A DNA stretch of 41,361 bases, from the NCBI GenBank assembly GCA_019239825.1, contig JAFAZK010000308.1:1-41361 (forward strand). The letters are read 5' to 3'. The position numbers and the translations under genes were made by a program. The notes below the pieces were generated by a model that ran no database searches, was not told where the DNA came from, and worked only from the letters and a program-made list of their open reading frames with translations. Shown piece by piece: positions 1 through 10,300 of this stretch (position 1 is its first letter; each line of letters begins with the position of its first letter). The DNA comes from Verrucomicrobiota bacterium (lineage in GTDB: Bacteria; Verrucomicrobiota; Verrucomicrobiia; Chthoniobacterales; JAFAMB01).

Positions 1-294
1 GAAGCGTTGCGGATCCAGAAGGAGGTGCTGGGGCCGGAACATCTCGGTGTTGCGAAAAACCTCGATAGTTTGGCCGAGCTCTATGAATACATGGGCAACT
101 ATGGGCAGGCCCAGCCGCTTTATTTGGAAGCGTTGCGGATTCGAAAGAAGGTGTTGGGACCGGAACATCGGAAGGTCGCAGCCAGCCTCAATAATCTGGC
201 CGGGCTCTACAAGCACATGGGCAACTACGCGCAAGCCGAGCCATTGTTGTTGGAAGCTTTGCGGATCCATAGGAAGGTCTTGGGTAGCCAACAC
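1..294 (+). repeat. 126-bp tandem repeat encoding TPR units
   Basis: The phrase GAAGCNTTGCGGAT recurs at 1, 127 and 253, exactly 126 bp (42 codons) apart, followed each time by a similar lysine-rich segment and, in the first two units, CCGGAACATC. The first two units are almost identical at DNA level, while TPRs in the paralogues are diverged. This suggests recent unit duplication or gene conversion inside CHAT-1. The array probably continues upstream of the window. Confidence 0.75.
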
Positions 295-2058
295 CCTGAC
301 ACGATAACTTCTTTAGAGAATCTGGCCTTCCTAGATCTCGCACTCGGTCGCCCTGAAGATGCTGGCAAATTGGCTCGGATGGTTTCGACTGACCAATTAA
401 CTTTGTTTGCTAAGATTCTCTCCTTTACTTCCGAGCAACAGCGACTGGCCTACCAGGAGGCGAACGATTTTTTTTCAGTTTTGGCTGCGACTCCGAACAA
501 TGACGAACGGCTGGGACTAGTGGCATTCCGGTGTAAGGGCGTTGTCTTGGATTCGATCATTGAGGATCAAAATTTTTACCGGGCAAGTGGCCGAGTTATG
601 GGAGGAGAGAATCTGTTAGAAAAGCTCACGCAGGATCGGCAAGAGATCGGAAAGCTCTTGCTAGCATCAAGCCAGACAGCTACTCAAACCCAAGTGAAGG
701 TCGAGGCCCTGGAACAGGAAGTACAGGCGATGGAATCGAAATTGGCAGCTGTCTTTACAGGGGGAGGCGAGAGACGACGTGAGCTTGGGGTAACGCCCGA
801 TGAGATTGCTAGCGTTCTGCCGCGGGATACCATTTTAGTAGACTATCTTCGCTATTTGACAAATGTGGATAGCGCCCATTGGCGACCGGCTTATGGAGCC
901 ATCGTGCTACTCCCCGGAGGAAAGCCTAAATTTGTGGCCTTACCAAGCGACTCGGCGGAGTCGGCCATTAAGCGGTGCCGGCATCTGGTAGGTCAGCATG
1001 ACGTCCCTGATGATATTGCCATGACAAAGGTTCTCACTCAGCTCTATGGGGACCTCTGGGCGCCCATCCAGAAACTGCTGCCAGACGGAGTTAAACGGGT
1101 GATTATCAGTCCGGACGGTGAGCTGAATTTTATTTCTTTTGCTACTTTGTTAGATTCGGATCAGCATTTCCTGGCGGAAAAATTCGTGCTCGAATATGTC
1201 ACGACCGGGCGCGACCTGTTGGAATCGATTGGGCTGCACGATGGTCGAGATTGCGTTCTAGTTGGTAACCCCGATTTCGAAGGTGCACTTCTGGCAGCGG
1301 CGGATCGACTAGAGGCAGGCGGAGTGAAGATGCGAGGTCGCGAGACCGAGAACATGGAAGATTTGCAGTTTGCTTCGCTGACTGGCACAGAAGCCGAAGT
1401 GGACGAGATCAGTAAAGCGATCCAAGCTCAAAGGTGGAACACGACCGTGTTAACCGGCAGAGCCGCCAGCAAAGCCGCACTCCTGGCCTTGCATCATCCT
1501 TACATCCTGCACATCGCGACACATGGTTTTTTCGAACCGATAGACGGCGGTGAGCCGGAAAATGAGGTAAAGACCCCGGTTCAGGAGAATCGGAGGAAAT
1601 ATTTCGATAACCCGATGCATCGCAGCGGTCTGGCTTTGGCCGGAGCAAATTTGACGGTTGCGGCCTGGAGACAGAAGAACACCCCGGAGACCGATGGTGT
1701 ACTCACCGCCGAGGATGCCGGCACACTAGATTTGAAGGGCACCTGGCTCGTGACCTTGTCGGCCTGTGATACAGGTGAAGGGGAAACGAAGAGTGGCGAA
1801 GGAGTTATGGGGTTGCGCCGCGGGTTTTTAGAGGCCGGTGCGCAAAACCTGCTCATGACCCTCTGGCCCGTGAATGATCAGGCTACGCCTGACCTGATGA
1901 AAGATTTCTATACTGCCGCACTCGAGAATCACAATGCGCCCTTGGCGCTGGCTGAAGTGCAACGGAACTGGTTAGTTAGGTTGCGCAAGGAGAAAGGCTT
2001 GGCTGCAGCCGTCCAGTTGGCGGGCCCGTTTATCCTCACTTTCAAGGGCAAACCATAG
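1..2058 (+). CDS. TPR-CHAT protein 1, 5'-truncated by window edge
   Basis: The frame is open from base 1, so the gene begins upstream and the TTG at 7 is not its start. The visible part opens with kinesin-light-chain-type TPRs of 42 residues (pattern A..L..LA.LY...G.Y.QA..L...AL.I), then a linker with EQQRLAYQ, a coiled-coil-like stretch and a C-terminal CHAT domain. Counting from base 7, the catalytic His is about residue 506 (HIATHGFF) and the catalytic Cys about 587 (SACDTGEGE), so the caspase-like dyad is intact. It ends in GPFILTFKGKP, a tail shared with CHAT-2, -3 and -4. CHAT proteins are caspase-like cysteine peptidases or scaffolds whose TPRs usually sense a partner. The substrate is unknown. 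An N-terminal signal peptide is expected from the paralogues but cannot be seen here. Confidence 0.92.
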   Translation, partial: EALRIQKEVLGPEHLGVAKNLDSLAELYEYMGNYGQAQPLYLEALRIRKKVLGPEHRKVAASLNNLAGLYKHMGNYAQAEPLLLEALRIHRKVLGSQHPDTITSLENLAFLDLALGRPEDAGKLARMVSTDQLTLFAKILSFTSEQQRLAYQEANDFFSVLAATPNNDERLGLVAFRCKGVVLDSIIEDQNFYRASGRVMGGENLLEKLTQDRQEIGKLLLASSQTATQTQVKVEALEQEVQAMESKLAAVFTGGGERRRELGVTPDEIASVLPRDTILVDYLRYLTNVDSAHWRPAYGAIVLLPGGKPKFVALPSDSAESAIKRCRHLVGQHDVPDDIAMTKVLTQLYGDLWAPIQKLLPDGVKRVIISPDGELNFISFATLLDSDQHFLAEKFVLEYVTTGRDLLESIGLHDGRDCVLVGNPDFEGALLAAADRLEAGGVKMRGRETENMEDLQFASLTGTEAEVDEISKAIQAQRWNTTVLTGRAASKAALLALHHPYILHIATHGFFEPIDGGEPENEVKTPVQENRRKYFDNPMHRSGLALAGANLTVAAWRQKNTPETDGVLTAEDAGTLDLKGTWLVTLSACDTGEGETKSGEGVMGLRRGFLEAGAQNLLMTLWPVNDQATPDLMKDFYTAALENHNAPLALAEVQRNWLVRLRKEKGLAAAVQLAGPFILTFKGKP

Positions 2059-2237
2059 GTTTCCGGCGCCGGCCGATCAGCGAATGCTGTCAGGGGTTCC
2101 TCTGTGTCGGCGACGGGGGAAAGGCCGATACGGCAGCAAAATGATCGAGTAACCCAAGCGGACATACTTAATCGTGAGAAAGCAGCTGAATTGAGTTCTA
2201 AGTAGGCAAACCTGTTGTCTCGGCGTCTCGTCTGTCC

Positions 2238-2265
2238 AGTATGTAACGACGTTTCCGCCCATCTA
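2238..2265 (+). promoter_or_regulatory. Candidate shared promoter element (copy A, before CHAT-2)
   Basis: AGTAT at 2238-2242, a 17-nt spacer, then CATCTA at 2260-2265. A dyad ATCT-N5-AGAT overlaps the downstream box. The CHAT-2 ATG follows 21 nt later. The same arrangement with the same spacing recurs before other genes of the island (5522, 11052, 16282). I interpret it as -35/-10 boxes of an alternative sigma factor, but an operator or leader structure is possible. Confidence 0.55.
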
Positions 2266-2286
2266 TATAAGATAAACCCAGACGCG

Positions 2287-5200
2287 ATGACAGAGGCCGA
2301 AAAGACGGTTGCTGCAAAGCGCCGAGCTTTGGCGCTTTGGTGTTTGTTTTTGCTCTCTTTGATACCAGGTTGGACACCCTTAGCCCAAGCCACGCCCGCG
2401 GATGATGAGCTTAGTCCGCTCATCAAGAAACGAGAAGCTTTCATCGCTCAAGGCGATTTTCCGAATGCCATCGCGACGGGAGAGCAGGTGCTGGACCTAG
2501 CAAAGAAGCTGTTTGGTCCCGAGAGCTTGCAGGTAGCGACAGCGCTCAACGATTTAGCTATCCTTTATCAGGACACAGACAAATACGAGGATGCGGAGAA
2601 GGACTACCTTGGGGCCCTCCGGATCGATAAGAAGTTGCTCGGCGACGAGGATCCCGAGGTGGCGACTATTTTGAACAATCTCGGCGGCCTCTACGATGTC
2701 AAAGGTGACTTTGATAAAGTGGAAGGATTCTATCAGGAGGCGCTTCGGATAAGACGGAAAGCCCTTGCTCCTGACGATACTACTATCGCCGATACTCTCA
2801 GCAATCTGGGCTCCCATTACGGCTATATCGGCCTGTACTGGAAAGTAGAACCTTACTATTTACAGGCGATCGAGATTTATAAGAAAAAGTTAGGCCCTGA
2901 CGCACCGCGGGTAGCCTTGGCTCTGAACAATCTCGGCGGTCTATATGAGGTACTTGGGGATTATCAGAAGGCAGAACTATCATATCAGGAGGCGCTTAGA
3001 ACCGCGCGCAAGAATTATCCGAACGATCATCCGTTAGTGGTTACTATTACCCGGGATATGGGGTTACTCCTCGACGTGGAAGGGGAATACGCCAAAGCGG
3101 AGGCCTCTCTCCAGGAGGCCCTCAGAATGGCAAAAGCGGTCTACGGAGAGATTCACTCAGAGGTTGCAACCATCCTGACAGACCTGGCCGATCTTTGGGG
3201 TATCGGCCTTAACGATTACGAACGAGCGGAATCGTTTTGTCAGCAGGCGATGCAAATCGATACCAAGGTATTCGGCTCGGACAGCGAGGCTGTCGCCGGG
3301 GACTTGGCAAGCTTAGGGAAAATTTATTACAACACCGGAGAATATCAGAAAGGTGAGCGCCTGTTGAACGAGGCGATTCGAATCGAGGCGAAGAAATCGG
3401 GCGTTGACAGTGTAAACGTTGCTTACATGAAGAATATTCTCGGTCTTCTCTCCTGGAAGTCGGGAGATAATGACCGGGCGGAACAATCGTATCTGCAGGC
3501 GCTTCCCATTCTGAAAAAGGCGCTCGGCGATGGCCATCCGGATGTGGCTACGATCTTGTTCAATCTGGCGCGGTTGTACCATCAGAGTGGACAATACGCA
3601 AAGGCTCTACCCCCACTGGAAGAAGCTCTGAGAATTAAAGAAAAAGGGGGTGTTGATGATCCTTTTAAGCTGAAATTCCTGAACGACTTGGCGTACCTTA
3701 ATCTCGATCTTGGCCGGCCTGATCAGGCACAAGAGACAGCCACCAAAGCGGGTGATCTGCAAGAGATCCTCCTGGCAAAGGTTCTTTCCTTCACCGGGGA
3801 GAAGCAGCGCCTGACTTACCGAAAGAACACTGATTTCTTCTCGGTCTTGGCAGCAACGCATCGCAATAACCTGGAGCTGGCAACGGCCGTCCTGCGTTAC
3901 AAGCAGGTGGTACTGGATTCGATCATGGAAGACCGGGCGTTCTATGAAGCCGGCAAAACGCCAGAAGAGCGGGATCTAGTAGACAAGCTCACCTCTGATA
4001 AACAACAAATCGGTCAATTGCTACTGCAAGGCTCGAGTGCTGCCGGTCAAGAGGTCACCAAACGAATCGACGCACTGGAAGGAGAGATTCAAGGAGTCGA
4101 GTCGAAATTGGCTTCCAATGTGGCGGCTGCCGGCCAAACTCGCCGCTCATTGGCGGTCACGACCAAGCAGATTACGGCCGCCTTGCCGTCTGACACCGCG
4201 TTAGTCGAATACTATCGGTATCGCCGTTACCTGTCCAAAGGTGAATCGGCGCCTGCCTACGGCGCGATTGTTTTTCTGCGAGACCATGACCCGATTGTGG
4301 TGGAGTTGGTGACGACTAAAGATATTGAGCCGCTGATAACCAGGTACCTTGACCTGCTTAAGAGCGAATCAGGTTCGAACGATAATATCTTGTCAGAGGT
4401 TCTAGGGAAACTGGATCAGCAGATTTGGGAACCGGTAGAGTCGGCTCTACCCGCTAACATTCGCCGGGTACTGATTAGTCCGGATGATCAGATCAGTTTT
4501 CTTTCCTTTGCTACGCTACTCGATTCTAAACAGCGATTGCTGGCTGAAAAACTCAACGTTGAATATGTGTCCGCCGGGCGCGATCTATTGGAGTCGACTG
4601 GTTTGGTTGCCAACACCAATTGCGTTGCCTTCGCGAACCCGGATTTTGCTGAGACGGTTAGCGCCAAAGCAGGAGAGAGGAGAGGCTCCCGATTTCGCGG
4701 ATCAGAGAAGAGAAGCTTAGCCGATATGCGGTTCGAGGAGCTCCCGCATACCGCTGAGGAAGTCAACAAGCTGCGGGATATCTTTGAGGACTGGGGTTGG
4801 ACCTGCTCTATCTTCGGAGCCAAGGAAGCCACTAAAGCGGCCCTACTCCAGGTTAAGCACCCATTCATTCTGCACCTGGCTACGCATGGTTTTTTTGAGG
4901 CTGGCGAGGCGAACGAATCGGAGCAAACCGAGGTGCTGTTGTCCGGTTCGGGATTTGGTTCGAAGTACTTCGCGAACCCGATGCATCAAAGCGGCCTTGC
5001 CTTGGTCGGGGCCAATTCCACCTTGTCTGCTTGGCGCTCGAATCGCGAGGTCGATCTGGGAGATGACGGGATCTTTACCGCCGAGGACGCAAGTACCTTG
5101 GATCTGCATGGGACATGGTTGGTGGTACTATCAGCCTGCGATACTGGTGAGGGTGAGCCGAGCGCTGGAGAGGGCGTCATGGGTTTACGGCGAGGATTTC

Positions 5201-5430
5201 TCCAAGCGGGCGCTCAGAACCTGTTGATGACGCTCTGGCCGATCGAAGATGCCTTCACTGCGCAGTTCATGGTGACGTTTTATCGTGCTGCTCACGAATC
5301 GCGTAATGCCCCCTCAGCGCTGGCCGTCGTGCAGCGAGATTGGCTGATCAAACTTCGCAAAGAGAAAGGCTTAGCCGAAGCCGTGCGGCTTGCCGGCCCG
5401 TTTATTCTTACGTTTCGGGGTAAACCCTAA
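2287..5430 (+). CDS. TPR-CHAT protein 2, exported (1047 aa)
   Basis: I choose the ATG at 2287, not an upstream TTG at 2215: it follows the candidate promoter by 21 nt and directly begins a signal peptide (positive KRR near residues 13-15, hydrophobic LALWCLFLLSLIP, cleavage likely after PLAQA). There is no clear Shine-Dalgarno site. About nine kinesin-light-chain-type TPRs fill residues 70-470, then the EKQRLTYRK linker and a CHAT domain with His867 (HLATHGFF) and Cys951 (SACDTGEGE). The C-terminus is GPFILTFRGKP. Family knowledge says the His/Cys dyad is that of caspase-like peptidases and the TPRs bind a regulator or substrate. Export to the periplasm or surface is inferred from the signal peptide. 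The nearest neighbour downstream (5573) has its own promoter-like element. Confidence 0.93.
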   Translation: MTEAEKTVAAKRRALALWCLFLLSLIPGWTPLAQATPADDELSPLIKKREAFIAQGDFPNAIATGEQVLDLAKKLFGPESLQVATALNDLAILYQDTDKYEDAEKDYLGALRIDKKLLGDEDPEVATILNNLGGLYDVKGDFDKVEGFYQEALRIRRKALAPDDTTIADTLSNLGSHYGYIGLYWKVEPYYLQAIEIYKKKLGPDAPRVALALNNLGGLYEVLGDYQKAELSYQEALRTARKNYPNDHPLVVTITRDMGLLLDVEGEYAKAEASLQEALRMAKAVYGEIHSEVATILTDLADLWGIGLNDYERAESFCQQAMQIDTKVFGSDSEAVAGDLASLGKIYYNTGEYQKGERLLNEAIRIEAKKSGVDSVNVAYMKNILGLLSWKSGDNDRAEQSYLQALPILKKALGDGHPDVATILFNLARLYHQSGQYAKALPPLEEALRIKEKGGVDDPFKLKFLNDLAYLNLDLGRPDQAQETATKAGDLQEILLAKVLSFTGEKQRLTYRKNTDFFSVLAATHRNNLELATAVLRYKQVVLDSIMEDRAFYEAGKTPEERDLVDKLTSDKQQIGQLLLQGSSAAGQEVTKRIDALEGEIQGVESKLASNVAAAGQTRRSLAVTTKQITAALPSDTALVEYYRYRRYLSKGESAPAYGAIVFLRDHDPIVVELVTTKDIEPLITRYLDLLKSESGSNDNILSEVLGKLDQQIWEPVESALPANIRRVLISPDDQISFLSFATLLDSKQRLLAEKLNVEYVSAGRDLLESTGLVANTNCVAFANPDFAETVSAKAGERRGSRFRGSEKRSLADMRFEELPHTAEEVNKLRDIFEDWGWTCSIFGAKEATKAALLQVKHPFILHLATHGFFEAGEANESEQTEVLLSGSGFGSKYFANPMHQSGLALVGANSTLSAWRSNREVDLGDDGIFTAEDASTLDLHGTWLVVLSACDTGEGEPSAGEGVMGLRRGFLQAGAQNLLMTLWPIEDAFTAQFMVTFYRAAHESRNAPSALAVVQRDWLIKLRKEKGLAEAVRLAGPFILTFRGKP

Positions 5431-5521
5431 AGGCGACCTTGGTAGCCCCGAGATCGGCGAAAACCAATTTTGCGTTTTTGCGCTCCTTTGCGGCCACGCC
5501 GAACCGGCGGAATCCGAGTTC

Positions 5522-5549
5522 AGTATGTGATGATCTGTCGGCTCATCTA
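5522..5549 (+). promoter_or_regulatory. Candidate shared promoter element (copy B, before 5573 operon)
   Basis: AGTAT at 5522-5526, 17-nt spacer, CATCTA at 5544-5549, inside a 6-bp dyad TCATCT-N5-AGATGA. The start codon at 5573 is 23 nt downstream. Beyond the two boxes, copies A and B also resemble each other in flanking bases, including GACGC just before the ATG. Confidence 0.55.
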
Positions 5550-5572
5550 AAGAAGATGAGGAAAGAGACGCA

Positions 5573-5818
5573 ATGGGACAGGCTGACAGATTCGATGTGA
5601 TCTTCTTCGGGACGGTGGCGCTGTTCGTTTGGGCGCTGGTAACCGACATGCGCCTCCCGGCGGCTGCAGATGACCAGGACAAATCGGTTCGCGACCAGAT
5701 TCAACAACTAAAGGAACGCATTGAGCGATTAGAGCAGGAAAGAAAATATGCCGAGATAGGGCAAAGATGTTTCATCACAAACCGAATGGGAACATTCTTA
5801 GAGCCAACTAGAGTATGA
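5573..5818 (+). CDS. Small membrane-anchored coiled-coil protein (81 aa)
   Basis: The ATG at 5573 is preceded by a purine-rich site (GAGGAAAGAG, 5558-5567), a good ribosome-binding site for this window. Residues 8-26 (DVIFFGTVALFVWALVTDM) form one membrane segment or uncleaved signal anchor. Residues 38-60 are a charged heptad-like helix (QIQQLKERIERLEQER), so a short coiled coil is likely. The stop overlaps the next start as ATGA at 5815-5818, which implies translational coupling and a functional link with the 431-aa protein. I do not recognise the family. A role as membrane tether or chaperone for the next protein is inference only. Confidence 0.75.
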   Translation: MGQADRFDVIFFGTVALFVWALVTDMRLPAAADDQDKSVRDQIQQLKERIERLEQERKYAEIGQRCFITNRMGTFLEPTRV

Positions 5819-7110
5819 TTTATATAGTCGATAACCAGCTTCATTTCAATTTTACGTCCATCGCCGATCGGGTTGAATTGCTAGTGAAACAGAAAATTCA
5901 AGCAACCTTGGAGCACCTAGTTAGCGAAGACCGACTAGCCAGCGTCGATCAACTATTTAAGACGCATCACGCGTACCGCAATGCGAGCACCGTTACCAGG
6001 CAGCGAGCGGCAAGTAAGGTGCTGGCCCTTTCTCCAGAGGCGATTCGCGACGCGATCATCAATTGCATTTATCCGTACTCGTATGTCGGCCGTGGCGGAA
6101 AGATGAATGTTGGCGGAGGCATTTCTTTCATGCGCACCTTGCGCATCCCGGATGATGGAAAGACCTATCCTCTTCCTCCAGGTCTTGGCCGATTTTCGTT
6201 GCGAAGAGTCGATGATTACTGCCGGCGAGTCCCGCAGCAATGGTTAAGTCAAGGCGGTGTGATGCTCCCGATCTACCAAGCGGAAGCGCTCTGGCTGAAT
6301 TTCGCCGGGGATTATCCGATTGCGCTCCGGGTTGCTACTGGAAAAATTGATTCGGTCACGGGAAAGGCTTGGCGTCCCGGGTTGAACCAGGATCCACAGA
6401 ATTATCTTATTCTTCCGGAACAACCTTGGCTTGACGGTTATTGCGTAGAAAAAGGCTTTATCCGGCAGTTTGTGGCCATGCCGCTCGGTAAAGGTTATAC
6501 CGTCGAAGAACAAATCACCGGAACGGCCGAGTATGGCGGTCTGCAACTGGAAGCATATCCGCTGAAGGCGGAAGTCCATTTTCGGGAATCGATCGAAGGC
6601 CGGTTCCCTCAATCGCTGGTGCAACTCCTGCCCCGGCTGGTTCCTCCGGAACCAGACCATAGGCTGTCGGAGAGCAGGGCTGCCATGGACTGTTACTGTG
6701 CCGCACCAGAAATGGGGCTCGGCGCCGGGGGAAGGATGCAACAGGAAATTTACGAAGATTGGCGAGAGCTGGAAGATTGGAATCAGGAACTTCGGTGCGG
6801 CTGCTTCGTGCACTTTTGCAATTCTCAAATGTGGAGCCGGATCACGGGCGGGAAACCGCCACATCGACCGATTACGGCCAAGGCCTACAGTGACTACGGT
6901 CTACCCTGGTTTGACTATTATCGGGAGGACTTGGGTACGCTCCCGGGGTCGAAGGTCCTTAACCAGATCAGGACAGTGAACGAAATCGCCAGGGAGGAAG
7001 GAGACGATGTCTCGGATGACGATGAGCCCGTCTCACCAAGCATCGTGATTCAATACGGCCAGAAGCGTCGCCCGGACGAAGTGCGGGAATGGCTAGATGA
7101 TTATTGTTAG
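5815..7110 (+). CDS. Conserved protein of unknown function (431 aa)
   Basis: Starts at the ATG of an ATGA overlap with the small membrane protein. There is no signal peptide and no obvious membrane segment. Conserved-looking blocks are PEQPWLDGY (201-209), a Gly-rich MGLGAGGRMQQEIYED (300-315), a Cys cluster (CGCFVHFC, 328-335) and YGLPWFDYY (361-369). From memory these blocks occur in an uncharacterised family found in bacteria and filamentous fungi, but I cannot verify that here and know no function. The last 50 residues are acidic and low-complexity. The position between two TPR-CHAT genes, and a shared promoter-like element, suggest it belongs to the same regulon. It could be an enzyme or a cytoplasmic partner of the coupled membrane protein. 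Confidence 0.85.
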   Translation: MIYIVDNQLHFNFTSIADRVELLVKQKIQATLEHLVSEDRLASVDQLFKTHHAYRNASTVTRQRAASKVLALSPEAIRDAIINCIYPYSYVGRGGKMNVGGGISFMRTLRIPDDGKTYPLPPGLGRFSLRRVDDYCRRVPQQWLSQGGVMLPIYQAEALWLNFAGDYPIALRVATGKIDSVTGKAWRPGLNQDPQNYLILPEQPWLDGYCVEKGFIRQFVAMPLGKGYTVEEQITGTAEYGGLQLEAYPLKAEVHFRESIEGRFPQSLVQLLPRLVPPEPDHRLSESRAAMDCYCAAPEMGLGAGGRMQQEIYEDWRELEDWNQELRCGCFVHFCNSQMWSRITGGKPPHRPITAKAYSDYGLPWFDYYREDLGTLPGSKVLNQIRTVNEIAREEGDDVSDDDEPVSPSIVIQYGQKRRPDEVREWLDDYC

Positions 7111-7378
7111 TTGTTAGGGGCAAGATAGCGCCCAGATCGCTCCACAGCAGCAATTTCGGCGAGTCATCACAAATCTAGTTGGCATCATGCGAGCGAGAAA
7201 ATCCGGACCTCCCCTGCTTCGCGTTGCCTCGATAGTCCTAGTGAAGCGGGTAGGTTGCCACCTTTTCGTGGATCAATATCTTTTGATGAGGACACAGTTC
7301 AGGTTGGTGTGCTGCGCGATACTCGCTTTTAGAGGGGGCTTTGAGTTAGCGCGGTTACCTCATATTCATCGTGCGAAC

Positions 7379-10300
7379 ATGAACCGGCTTATCTTGGCGC
7401 TGAGTTTTGCGGCCCTACAAACCTTTCGCGTCGCCGATGCAGCAGACAACGCTGAAACTCCAGTTGCCAAATTACTGGCGGCTCTGATGGATTTGAATGC
7501 GGGTCGACTCGTTCAACTTGAGGCAACGATGACTGCGGCGGATACCGGGACGACCCGGGCTCACGGCTTGTTGGCCGGCAACGACTATGACCTTATCTGG
7601 CAGAGCGGCAACGAGCCGTTGACCCGGGAGATTGTAGTAGGGAGCAGCGCCTGGGCGAGCGAAGATGGGGGCGCAACCTGGGTCAAGAGGAATCGCGATC
7701 CTCTCTTGCAATTGCTGCTGGTTGATCCGATCCGGGTCGAGATCGCGAAGGCCCCGGCGGAAATTAAAGTACTGGGTGAAGAGCGAATCGAGGCCGAGAC
7801 GTGTCTGCATGTTGTTCTGAAACCGGTTGGGAGAGCGTCGGAATGGCAGTATTGGCTTTCGATGGGTGCCAATAGCCATACGATCAGCCTTCGCCGATTT
7901 TTAGGCGAGGTAGTCGTTAACTGCACTAACTTCCGATGTGAGGTTGACTATGTATTTGCGAAAAAGGGGTTAGGTGTGGACGCGCCGGCTTCCGTGGAGA
8001 ACGTCGAAGAGCTGGGCAAGCAGATCGAAGACGCGGAGCAGCACGCCGATCAACTGCGCGACCAGCAGAAAGACCTGGAGGCGATTCCTTTCGCCGAAAG
8101 AATTGTCGAGTTAACTAGGCGACGGTATGGGAAAAACAGCGAACGAATGGTCGAAGCTATTGGCGGTCTGATCGATCTATACATGAAGTTGGAGCAATAT
8201 GATAAAGCAGAGCCGCTGTATTGGGAGGAACTGCGACTGACAAGGATATGGCGTGGTTGTGAACAAACGGATGTTGCCGGGGTGCTGGGCCTCTTAGGTT
8301 CTTTGTATGACAAGAAACAACAGTACGGGCAGGCCGAGGCTCTCTACAAAGAAGCGCTTCAGTCTGCTTACCGGTCGCCCGGTGAAAACGATATCAACGT
8401 CATCGCTGGGCTCAACATTCTATGCCTGTTTTATACTCGAATCGGCGACTATGAAAAAGCTTCAAAACTTTATCAGGAGGCGCTGAAGCTGCCAAGGGAC
8501 GCCTTAGATAATTCGGGGGTCGGCGCTATTCTGCTAAACAACCTGGGTCTTGCGAATGCGGGCGCGGGTAACTATGGAAAGGCTGAGGAGCTTTACCAGC
8601 AGGGCCTGGGGATGCATGGCTCGGAGCCGGGCACGGTATATACCAACCTTGGGGAGCTCTACCTCATGATGGGTGACTACCAGCAAGCTGAGACGCTGCT
8701 ATTGAAAGCGCTACGAGTGCGAAAAGCATACGGGGACAAGGATCCTATCATGGCCGCGATACTCAGCAATCTGGCCTGGCTCTACACGGTGAAGGGTAAC
8801 TATCCTGAGGCTCTAAAGCGCTACGATGAGGCTTTGGAGGTCGAAAAGAAAACCATTGGCGAGCGCTCTACCACGGCGGCGGTCACTCTTACCAACCAAG
8901 GGCTAGTCTACTTTTTCATGGCAGAGTACGAAAAGGCCGAAGAACGGTTTCAGCAGGTGCTTCAACTCCTTGAGGAGGCGCCGGCTGGTCGTCTGGCGAG
9001 TGCCTTTGCTCTCGACAATCTCGCTCAGGTCTATTGGAGGAGGGGTGAGCTCGTGAAATCAGAGCAATATTGTCAGCAGGCGTATCAAATCTTGAAAGAA
9101 ATGCTTGGTAATGAGCAGGCCGTGACGGTGGCTGTCATGGAAAATCTTGTCTTGCTGGATATCGATCTCGGCAAGCAGAATGAAGCGACCTTGCTGGCTA
9201 GCAAAGCGGCTGTTCTCCGGTCCAGTCTCCTGGCTAGGATCCTGGCTTTCGCCCCAGAGGAACAACGTTTGGCTTACCGCCACAAAACCGATTTTTTCTA
9301 CGCTCTGGCGGCAACCCACCGGAATGACGACGAACTAGCGACAGCGGTTTTGCGGTGCAAGGGAATCGTGCTGGATTCCGTGATCGAAGACCGGGTACTC
9401 TACGAGGCTAATAGGAACGCGGAGGGTCAGGATTTACTCAAGAAGCTCGCCAGTGACCGGCGAGAGCTCGCCCAGTTGCAGTTACAGTCTGGGAGCCTTC
9501 CTACGGAAGAGACTGCTAAACGCATTGATGTGCTGGAGGGAGAGATTAAGCAGATTCAGACTGAGCTAGCAAAAAACCTCACGAGTTTTGGTAAGACACG
9601 CCGGGCCTTCACTGTCACTCCCGCCCAAATCGCGTCGGTGCTAAAAAACGATACGGCCTTAGTGGAATATTTTGCCTATCATCGGTACGCGGGTCAGGCT
9701 CGCATGGAAAATGGTTATGGAGCGGTCGTCATATGCCCAAATAGTGACCCCGTTTTAGTAGTCCTGCCGGACGCGAAGACGCTTGATCCAATTATCAAGC
9801 GGCATGTAAGCCTGATGCGGCCGAACGAAAACCTCGATGACGATCAAACTACCCAAAATCTAACCTTGCTCTACCGGGAGATTTGGGAACCGGTCCGCAA
9901 AGTGTTACCTGCCGAAATTAAACGAGTGATCATCAGCCCGGACGGACAATTGAACTTTGTTTCGTTTGCTTCGTTGCTTGGCTCGGATCAGCGTTTCCTA
10001 GGCGAGACGCTGACAGTAGAATATGTTAGCACTGGGCGCGATCTTTTAGAGGCGGTTCGGGATACGGCCAACCATGAGTGTCTGGTTTTCGGTGACCCAG
10101 ATTTTGACAATCGAGCGCTCGCCCAGACCGGCGCCAGCGCGTTGGAGGTCTCGCAAATGCGGGGCACCGAAACCCGTGACCTGAAAGACCTTCATTTCGA
10201 TCGGTTGGCCGGCACTGCCGAAGAAGTTAAACAGCTTAGAGCGCAGGCAGAAGCGTGGGGTTGGCAGCCGAAGCTTTTTATGGGCAGGGAGGCGACGAAG

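Noticed and set aside
2063-2072. CCGGCGCCGG palindrome after CHAT-1 as terminator
   Set aside because: Only 10 bp with no loop and no T-run, and not repeated after the other CHAT genes.
1929-2444. 171-codon minus-strand open frame across the CHAT-1/CHAT-2 junction
   Set aside because: Overlaps the coding ends of both CHAT genes and a promoter-like element, with no protein-like features.
6244-6864. 206-codon minus-strand open frame
   Set aside because: It lies entirely inside the 431-aa gene, has no recognisable domain, and the plus frame is clearly coding.
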